This document shows, piece by piece, positions 56,654 to 64,000 of a stretch of DNA of 64,000 bases (within the stretch, counting starts at the first letter, position 1; every line of letters starts with the position of its first letter). Source of the DNA: Topomyia yanbarensis (lineage: Eukaryota; Arthropoda; Insecta; Diptera; Culicidae); assembly GCF_030247195.1 (NCBI RefSeq), contig NC_080671.1, positions 65,347,412 through 65,411,411 on the forward strand, written 5' to 3'. Under the pieces are notes generated by a model. The model searched no databases. It was not told the origin of the DNA and saw only the letters and a list, made by a program, of their open reading frames with translations. A program made the translations under genes and the position numbers.

Positions 56654-56871
56654 GGAGGGGATTCTGATGATGGCTAGCAGCAGTGCTTACTCTCGCTTCG
56701 AGTTCGGAAGAGGGTGAATAAGTAGAAGTCAAATACTAAGAACAATGTAATGTCCCAATCAGCGAAAGCAAGGGAAGTTTCAATCAAATTGAATCGTGCT
56801 AATTTATTTCAAAGTTTTTCATTTATTTATTTATTTTTATTCTACTAACATATTATTTACTCTACAACTTA

Positions 56872-57126
56872 TAAATACGTTTCTTTTATTTTGGACATAA
56901 TTTAGTATCAGCTACTCCTATGTGCAACGATTAGAGAAAATTGCAAACAACTGAAGTCTAACGAGTTCTTTTTGCTTTTACTTTCTGTGTAACTGCAGGT
57001 AAGCACAAGTCTTTCCTCGATGTACGATTTGAACCAGCTGACGGCTACGACGATGACAATTTTACCTGCTAGTTTCAAGCTAGCGACAGCTGTTGTCACA
57101 GTACAATATAACACAAAGAAGAGAAA
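56872..57126. other. No recognisable gene
   Basis: Short flank of the LTR element leading to the foldback. A 96-codon minus-strand frame (56908-57198) runs into the foldback arm and is not supported as a gene. Confidence 0.4.
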
Positions 57127-57383
57127 TCTAGAGAAAATTTTCAATAGGACGTAAGTAACAATGAGAGATTCTCTTTGGGGTCTTTCACTTCTGTTCATTA
57201 CTCGGCCATTTCAACATTTACTACTCTACTCTTTGCATAATATTCTAGTAAAAACCGTCGGCTTTCGATATGTACTGGAAAATTAGTGCAAAATGTTGTA
57301 ATGACGTCGTAATAAACGAAAGAGAAAGTAAACAAAGAGAGGCTCTCAATGTTACTTACGTCCTATTGAAAATTTTCTCTAGA
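57127..57383. repeat. Foldback element with about 80-bp arms
   Basis: The left arm (from 57127, TCTAGAGAAAATTTTCAATA) and right arm (to 57383) are near-perfect complements over about 45 bp and weaker for a further 35 bp, centred near 57255. The peptide VTYVLLKIFSR appears in open frames on both strands as a result. This is a MITE-like palindrome. No clear target duplication was found. Confidence 0.65.
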
Positions 57384-57399
57384 AATATTTCTTATTTTA

Positions 57400-58216
57400 C
57401 TTCAATAATGATAAGAAAATTAACTGATACTGTGTATTTTTTTGTAGTTATTAAATAAAAAAAACTGATTTGAACAAAACACAAATTAACGAAACACACA
57501 CCTGAATCAGCACGGCAATTCCCAATGTCGATCTGGTATGACGGCAAGTTAATTTATGTTTGCCGACTCAGCAAATAAATATAAATTTTACTGCAAGGAG
57601 TAAGGTGGGTGACCAAAATACAAAATTTTCTTTCTTTAAAGAGTAGAGATGCACCTATAGACCAAACCTCATAACCATAACCGACCAGAAGCTTAATTGC
57701 GATTTTCGAAATTTCTCATCACGATACCGTGATACTCATGATTTCAGGAGCCTAGTCATGGTTTTCGATAATTTAGGCACGAGTAGAGAGGTTTCTGTTC
57801 ACGATTTCCAGATTTCACAATTGGTCACGATTTTCGTAATTTATATTCACGTTATCGTGCTATTTGATTCATGAGTTCACTTTCGAATTTTACACGTAGA
57901 GCTCATATTACTACACTTGTAAATAATGCTTACAAAAAAGATTCCACGAATAATATTCCTAGTTTTCTGGAAACGCTCACATGAAAATTTCATGGCCATG
58001 TGTAGAATTGTATGAAATTGAATTGAATTGATTAGGGGTACTTTTAAATATCACAAGCACACTAGGTAAATCGTGAGTCATATACTAGGAAGTATTATTT
58101 ACGAATATATAATATAGTATTTCATTATTTTGTGAACTATTTCATAGGCACGCATGGTCAGTCGTGACTTTCAAACAATAAATATAACCCATTAGTATGC
58201 CTTTGGCGCATTTATT
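57400..58216. other. No recognisable gene
   Basis: AT-rich sequence with recurring short words such as CACGATTTTCG and CACGATA between 57700 and 57860. There is no coding frame of note. Confidence 0.4.
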
Positions 58217-58552
58217 TCACTCAACTTCTATACCATAATCGTACGCTCGTACCATACACTTAACTCCACTTATTAGGTTTCGTACAACATCTAGCTGCAG
58301 CTTCTTCTGTGCGAAAACCCACTTTTTCTTCAAGTCTTCCTCATATTTGACCTCCTTGCATTTTAATAGTGGCACGAAGCTAGATCCAGCCGTGTCACTA
58401 TTCAAATGTTGTCCGTGTTGCTTCAACAGAAGAAGAAGACACTCATGCAGACACTCCTTGAGGTAGATCTCCCCGTTTGCAGTCCCCGTAGCCACGAACG
58501 GTGCACTTCCTTTGCCACATGAGCAGATCGCTTGCCAAATCATGTATTTCAA
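58217..58552 (-). pseudogene. mariner transposase remnant with internal deletion
   Basis: A 111-codon open frame starts in the middle of a mariner-type transposase (KYMIWQAICSCGKGSAPFV, equivalent to the stretch after the first catalytic D at 8418-8490 of the better copy). It runs to about KQHG, then jumps past the second D and the E and ends in a typical C-terminal tail (VRNLISGVKCMVRAYDYGIE). Everything carrying the second and third catalytic residues is missing, so it cannot be active. Sequence upstream of the frame (58553 on) does not continue the gene. Confidence 0.75.
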
Positions 58553-58743
58553 GAGTACTTATTCAAAAGGTCCTAAGTGACATTGAGCTCGAACTGAGAA
58601 AAACGAGGGTGAAGTTTCATGGACCTAAAACAAATCCCTATTAGAGAACAAATATGCGTTTTGATGGAACAATTATGCCAATATAGTCTAAGGACTATAC
58701 ACTTTTAACAAATAATACTAAAAACATGAAATGTTTAGTGCTA

Positions 58744-59003
58744 AGGGACCATTCATAAATTACGTAACGCAAAAATTGTCCAAAATTGACTCCCCCCTCC
58801 CCCATGTAACAAATTGTCACAAATTTCTTTATCCCCCCTCCCCTATTACGTAACAAATTCCTTGAAAAAAATTTTTTTCTTCGGTGAAAACATGTTACGT
58901 AACGATCTACCTTACTCCCCCTACCCCCTATGTCACAATATGTAACAACTTGTCGAACCCCCTTCCCCCCCTAAAAGCGTTACGTAATTTATGAATGGTC
59001 CCT
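58744..59003 (+). mobile_element. 260-bp MITE, GGGACCATTCATAAATTACG family, copy 2
   Basis: Same termini, length and C-rich interior as 10960-11220. The TIRs are nearly perfect. Flanks read CTA before and TTAA after, which leaves the choice between TA and TTAA target duplication open. No coding capacity. Confidence 0.82.
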
Positions 59004-60029
59004 TAATGTAGTTTTTAAGCGCTTTAGAATAATGCATCCTTTTGAAAATTATAGGACCTTTCACATAGGTCTTTTTTTCGGGTCTAAGAATCATACGACA
59101 CTACACATAAGGCTTTTTTCAGCAAAGATAGCTCTTACGACGAATATTGAATTTCTTCAAAGTTTTCGACAAAATGAGCACCAGAATACGAATGTTCTTC
59201 ATTACTATGGTAAATAGTTGCACTGGGATTAACTGAAGTCTTGCAGAAAAAATTTGCGGGAAACTTTAGTTTATATTAAAAAACCATTGGCTGGAAGTGG
59301 TTAAAATCAACAAATGGCATGTTACTTTAGAATAACTAAGCTTTTTCAATTATCATTTAATTTATTATTCTTTCTAATTTCAACTTCGAAAATAAGTCGC
59401 ATGAACAGAAGAAAATAATTTCTTTTATTTTGATGCTTAGGACGTTTTTACTGGGAACCTATGTGCAATGGGAAAAACATAGAATGAAATGAATCTTGCG
59501 TCGTTTTTGCATGGCGCCTATGAACAGTTGCAGAGGTTTTGCAATGTTTCACGCATAGGTCCTTTCAATTTAAAAGGTCTCAAGTACAAAATTTCAAAAT
59601 ATGATCATGAAAACTTTGCGACTTTTTGTATAATGCCTGATATTTTGATAAATACTGGGTATAATGAATCCTGGTTTTCGGTATTCGTTAGCTATGTTGT
59701 AATCACATGCTGTGCTGCAGATAACTCAGTTTGTTTACATTTGTCACTAAGGACCATTTGAATCATCACTCTTGATTTATTAGGCGAACTTTGAAAGTTT
59801 CTGCTTCCTTACTTCCTCCGGAACATCAAGTTTGTGCTGAGCGGTAAAGAAGCTGCCGAAAGTTCGCTTTGACGGCTTCCATGATGAGACAACGAGGTTT
59901 CGTCAGCATCTGGATGTACAATATCCGGGCCTGTGACTTTCCCATAGATAGGGTAACAAATCGGGGAATCTCGTATGTCGTATTAAAACTATTCGATCTG
60001 GTTGTTTTAGACGCTATTTGCTTTCATTG
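59004..60029. other. No recognisable gene
   Basis: AT-rich sequence with two short plus-strand frames (59032-59217, 59489-59761) that show no domain. Confidence 0.4.
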
Positions 60030-60440
60030 CAAACATTGTTGACGACCAACACGGTTTTATACCTAAATGAACGACCTACCTGCTCTCGTTCACAACATAT
60101 GTACTCGATGGATTGCAATCCGATGCTATTTATATGGATCTATTTGCGGCCTTCGACAAAATCAACCATGATATCGCAATAGCGAAGCTGGACAAACTTT
60201 AAATCAGCATTAAAAACTGTCTACCTTCACCATTCCTTGCTGCATCCGACTTATCGCAAGGAAGTCATCTCGGACCAGTAATATTTCTCCTCTACTTTAA
60301 TGTCGCCATTACGCCTTTCTTTCAAGAACATGAGCATAAAACCGATGCCAAATTTCTTCAGGATGAACTGAAGAGCTTTAGCACGTGCTGTAATCTAAAC
60401 AGAATGGGTTTAAGGTTCAACGACAGAGAACAGACATATA
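60030..60440 (+). pseudogene. Non-LTR reverse transcriptase relic
   Basis: Conceptual reading with stops gives the RT order: DDQHGFIPK, IYMDLFAAFDKINHDIA around the first catalytic D (about 60130-60180), then LSQGSHLGPVIFLLYF (about 60250-60300). The YADD box is not readable. It belongs to a LINE different from the one at 18.6 kb, judging by the AAFDKINHD wording. Several stops and deletions make it non-functional. Confidence 0.6.
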
Positions 60441-60669
60441 AGCTAGAACAAACTATCCCTAAAAACCTGTTTCAACATTTAAATGAAAACCAGTTGAAAA
60501 TCATCATCGCATACAGGTTTGCATGCATGAGTAACAATAATTGTATCCAAGTTTGCGTACAAGTCCTGCTTTTTTTTCCTTCGACTTTATTTGGTTGGCT
60601 CGGGAGCCTTTCGGTGTTAATGAGCCGGAGTATCATTACAATATATTATGAAATAATAGAAATAATATA

Positions 60670-61716
60670 GTTGCTGGTCTGTTGGTCATGTCGTGTATCT
60701 AGGTGGCGCATCCGCTTATCGAATCGTCCGCTTTCGTTCCTGGCAGGTGTGGTAGAAACCGGTGGTCCATTACGCTTATTGGTGGTCCTTGGGATGGATC
60801 GCTCGTTGGGTGGTATGGCGCAACTCCCTCGTGCGCGCCGGCGTCTGCTGATGAATTGTGATACATTGCTAAGTATAACTAGTATAAGAAAAAAACATTA
60901 TAGATTCACATTAATCGACTTGAGAAAGAGGTATATGGGAAAAGGATTTGGGGGTCTCGAGTTGCCAGGGCGTCCCGAATTGGCATATCGGGCGTCCTTC
61001 TTTGCCCCATGTAGAACTCTATTGAGTTTTTCTTTGGCTTCACGATGGTCGGAGCCAGGCTCTGAGCACGACCAGACGATATGGTCAATATCTTGGTAGC
61101 CTTTACAACAATCACAAAGGGCACTCTCGGCAAGTCCTATACGTGAGTGGTGAGTATTACTATTGTAGTGATTTGACATTAGTCTTGACGCGAAACGAAT
61201 AAAGTCTCTTGATAGATCGAAACTTTTAAACCAAGGTTTAGTTGAAACCTTTGGGATAATATAATACAACCACCGCCCTTTATCGCCCATTGTCCATCTC
61301 GTTTGCCAGGCAGCAAGGGCCTTTTGCCGAGGGAAGTTGAGGTATTCGCTGTACGTGATAGGCCTTTCGAGGACATTACCTTCGTTGGCACCTTTTTAGG
61401 CGAGTTCGTCTGCTTTTTCATTGCCCTGTATTGAGCAATGGGCCGGGACCCACACAAATGTCACGTGGAATGACTGGTCGACCAAAGCACGAAGAGTCCT
61501 TCGCATTTCCTGTTGGTACTTAGCAGAAGGCAGAACCTCTACTAGGCCAAGAGCACAATGTATTGCTGCCAGCTCTACAACATACACGCTACATGGCTCT
61601 TCCAATTTGCGAAAAACACTATGATTCACGTTGAATACTCCGAAACCTGTTGATCCATCAATATTCGATCCATCGCACAGTAGGAAAAAAAGTATCAAAA
61701 ACGCGACTTTACTCAA
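60670..61716 (-). pseudogene. 3' part of a LINE ORF2: RNase H and zinc finger
   Basis: On the minus strand the upstream part (61396-61716) reads as an RNase H domain: DGSNIDGSTGFGVF with the first catalytic D, ELAAIHCAL with the E, and WVPAHCSIQGNEKADELA with the closing H and D. After a frame break, 60898-61290 includes a C-terminal zinc finger (C-x2-C-x7-H-x4-C in CDCCKGYQDIDHIVWSC) typical of I/Loa-type mosquito LINEs. The middle of RNase H lacks the SDS-type catalytic aspartate block, so it has a deletion. The RT part is missing. An AT-rich tail near 60640-60670 may be the 3' end. Confidence 0.7.
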
Positions 61717-61739
61717 TAGCTTGATAGAAGGCTAAGTGT

Positions 61740-63190
61740 TGTAATCAAAGATGAATACTTCTTATGTAAAAATGTCTGGGGAGTCGATTGCAGGTATTTA
61801 AAATGACCGTAAAGTACGCTATCATGTCCGTTTTGCCCCAATTCTCCTTTTTGTTTGAGTTTATTTTCAAAACTGAATATACAACTCGAAAGAAAGTTGG
61901 AAACGGCTGACAAAAAATTGATATTTCTTATGTGAAAAAGTCCAGAAAATTGATTGAAGACATTTGGAATCATCTCACGAAACGTATACACCCATTTTAC
62001 CCCAATTCTCCGCAAAACTAAAGTTTGAAGTTAATCCTGGCTTTATATTTCGGTAAAAGGCTATATGCGGCTGATCAAAAGTGATGAATCCAGGTTATCG
62101 TTTGAATATAGTTAGACTGGTCGCTCGAAACGTATGTACCCGTTTTACCCCAATTCTTCCCATAACTCAAGTATAAAGTCAAACCAAGCTCTACATTTCA
62201 TAAAGAGGCTGAATGCGGTTGATCAAAAGTAGTATTTCTTATGCAAAAAATTCTGAGAAATCGATTGAAGATAGTTAAAATGGCCGCACGAAACATGTGT
62301 ACCCGTTTTACCCCAAATCTTCCCATATCTCAAGTGAAAAGTTATATCTGACTGTGCTTCTCGAAAAGAGGCTGAAGGTGACTGATGAAAAGAAGTAAGT
62401 CTTATATAGAAAAATCCGGGGAATCGGTTGAAGATAGTTGGAATGGCCGCACGAAACGTTTGTATCCGTTTTACCCCAATTATTTACATAATACAAGCGT
62501 GGTGATACACCTTACTCAATATTTCAGAAAGAAGCAGAAAGCGATTGATCAAAACTATTTTTTTTATGCCAAATAATCCAGGAAATCGATTGAAGGTAGT
62601 TCGAATGACCGGACAAAACACGTGTATCCGTTTTACCCCAACTTCTTCCCATAGCTCAAGTGTGAGGTTAAACCTGGCTGTACTTCTCAGAAAGAGGCTG
62701 AATGCGGCTGATGAAAAGTAGTAATTCTTATGTAGAAAAATCCGGAGAATCAGTTGAAGATAGTTGGAAAGACCGCACGAAACATTTGTGTCTGTTTTAC
62801 CCCAAATTATTCACATAATGTATGTGTGAAGTAATGTCTTACTCGTTATTTCCGTAACAGGCTGAAACCGGGTGATTAAAAGTAACTTTTTTATGTTAAA
62901 TAGTCCAGGGAATTGATTGAAGATAGTTCGAATGACTGGACAAAATATGTGTACCCGTTTTACCCCAAATTTCTTCCATAGCTCACACGTCAAGTTAAAC
63001 CTGGCTCTACCTCTCGGGAAGAGGCTGAATGCGGCTGATGAAAAGTAGTTATTCTTAGGTACAAAATTCCGGGGAATCGATTGGAGATAGCTAGTATGAC
63101 CGCACGAAACGTGTATACCCGTTTTGCCCCAATTCTTCACGTAATGTATGTGTGAAGTTATACATTACTCATCCTTTCAAAAACAGGCTC
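61740..63190 (+). repeat. Satellite, 163-bp unit, nine forward copies
   Basis: The word CGTTTTACCCCAA and close variants occur at 61831, 61995, 62143, 62306, 62469, 62631, 62795, 62958 and 63122: steps of 148 to 164, mostly 162 to 164. Units share GAGGCTGAATGCGGCTGATGA and AATCGATTGAAGATAGTT. Copies are diverged. Open frames here (for example 62811-63140 minus) are by-products of the repeat. Confidence 0.85.
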
Positions 63191-63199
63191 AACGCGATT

Positions 63200-64000
63200 T
63201 TTTAGTACATAGAATTAGTATTTTTCATTAGTTGCAGTCAGCCTCTTTCGGAGAAGTACAGCCAGGTTTAATTTCATATTTGAGTTATCAGAGGAACTTA
63301 GGGTAAAACGGGTACACATGTTTCGTGCGGATATTCTAGCTACCTTCAATTGATTCCCTGAAGTATTTAACATGAAAAAAATACTTTTTATCAGCCGCTT
63401 TCAGCCTCTTTCTGAAATGTTGGGTAAGAATAATTTCACACAAGTGTAAGGGACATAATTGGGGTAAAACGGGTCAACACGTTTCGTGCGGTCATTCCAA
63501 GTATTTTCAATCGATTCCCTGAACTGATTTACATAAGATAAACTACTTTGGTGAGCCGCTTACAGCCTCTTGCTGAAATAATGAGTAAGGTATAACTTCA
63601 CACATACATTATGTGAAGAATTGGGGTAAAACGGGTATACACGTTTCGTGCGGTCATACTAGCTATCTCCAATCGATTCCCCGGAATTTTGTACCTAAGA
63701 ATAACTACTTTTCATCAGCCGCATTCAGCTTCACACGGAGAAACAGAGCTAGGTTTAACCTCACACTTGAGCTATGGGAAGAATTGGGGTAAAACGGATA
63801 TACATGTTTCGTGTGGTTATTCTAACTATCTCGAATCGATTGCCCGGAATTTTGTGCATAAGAATTAATATTTTTCATCAGTCGAATTCAGCCTCTTTCC
63901 GAGAAGTACAGCCACGTTTAACCTCACACTTGAGCTATGGGAAGAAGTTGGGGTAAAACGGATACACGTGTTTTGTCCGGTCATTCGAACTACCTTCAAT
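63200..64000 (-). repeat. Satellite, 163-bp unit, reversed copies, runs off the window
   Basis: The complementary word TTGGGGTAAAACGG occurs at about 63301, 63461, 63623, 63786 and 63950 (160 to 164 bp steps). The array direction has switched relative to 61740-63190. The last 85 bases of the window are the exact reverse complement of 62589-62673, and about 135 bp near 63590-63720 differ at only two sites from the complement of 63024-63160. Confidence 0.85.

Larger units (their letters stand above)
49177..56866 (-). mobile_element. Complete Ty3/Gypsy LTR retrotransposon, no env
   Basis: A 7690-bp element on the minus strand with two LTRs (5' LTR 55704-56866, 3' LTR 49177-50735) and the 5-bp duplication ACTTA at 49172-49176 and 56867-56871. 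Sense order is LTR, primer-binding site, leader, gag, protease, RT, RNase H, integrase, polypurine tract, LTR. Integrase after RNase H places it in Ty3/Gypsy. The two CCHC knuckles, the Ser-tRNA-like primer site and the lack of env make a Mag-like clade plausible. The LTRs look the same wherever I compared them, apart from the number of 132-bp units, so the insertion is recent. One in-frame TAG interrupts pol. Confidence 0.93.
55704..56866 (-). repeat. 5' LTR (1163 bp)
   Basis: Same termini as the 3' LTR, with three 132-bp units (56258-56653) and four units of about 129 bp (55800-56257). It drives the element's transcription. It is followed after one base by the primer-binding site. Confidence 0.93.

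Noticed and set aside
60671..61099. 142-codon plus-strand frame
   Set aside because: It is antisense to the LINE RNase H and zinc-finger relic.
62811..63140. 109-codon minus-strand frame in the satellite
   Set aside because: It spans about two 163-bp units, and similar peptides appear in different frames in other units. It is a product of the repeat, not a gene.
1..64000. CRISPR arrays, bacterial operons, or an endogenous viral element
   Set aside because: The repeats here lack the short-repeat and unique-spacer pattern, there are no ribosome-binding-site-led operons, and no ORF shows viral polymerase, nucleoprotein or capsid motifs outside the retrotransposon.

Overview
The window looks like intergenic or intronic DNA from a large, repeat-rich mosquito genome, most likely a culicine of the Aedes type. 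The evidence is a tRNA-derived SINE of the Feilai kind (11814-11981, intact 11-bp target duplication, with a decayed relative near 32731), mariner-family transposases with the DD37E spacing described from mosquitoes, several MITE families, and long AT-rich stretches. I found no convincing host protein-coding gene. Nearly everything I can name is a mobile element, a relic of one, or a satellite. The species is inferred, not proven.

Layout. 1-6559: AT-rich sequence with only weak tandem repeats. 6560-16200: an inverted pair of an unnamed repeat family (6560-7230 and 14115-15070), a DD37E mariner with an almost intact transposase (7856-8842), a 1.16-kb TIR element (10117-11278) carrying a nested 261-bp MITE, the SINE, and a broken second mariner (15310-16190). 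17880-20036: a 5'-truncated non-LTR retrotransposon with a frameshifted reverse transcriptase. 22582-28609: a 6-kb element with 19-bp TIRs and a TAA target duplication, containing two adjoining smaller TIR elements. 29770-35310: dispersed repeats, two copies of a 300-bp hAT-type MITE in opposite orientation (one with a perfect 8-bp duplication and a paralogous empty site at 13252), and a 115-bp tandem repeat. 38074-41405: a large inverted repeat enclosing another palindrome. 41895-46309: a 4.4-kb hAT-like element with CGG-rich ends and a perfect 8-bp duplication. 47413-48059: another MITE.

49177-56866 is the best-preserved element: a complete Ty3/Gypsy LTR retrotransposon (Mag-like by overall appearance) on the minus strand, flanked by the 5-bp duplication ACTTA. 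It has Gag with coiled coil and two CCHC knuckles, then protease, RT, RNase H and integrase, and no env. Its LTRs carry two tandem arrays. One is a 132-bp unit that on the sense strand holds a TATA box, an initiator and a DPE at canonical spacing (three units in the 5' LTR, six in the 3' LTR). The other is a unit of about 129 bp with a stem-loop (four copies). Gag and Pol lie in the same frame but are separated by stops. A 144-nt phase-0 candidate intron (53979-54122) would remove those stops and give Gag-Pol. One in-frame TAG also interrupts pol between RT and RNase H.

57127-64000: a foldback element, a mariner remnant without its second D and E, a second copy of the 260-bp MITE, two non-LTR retrotransposon relics (RT at 60030-60440; RNase H and zinc finger at 60670-61716, minus), and a 163-bp satellite array that reverses direction near 63.2 kb and runs off the window end.
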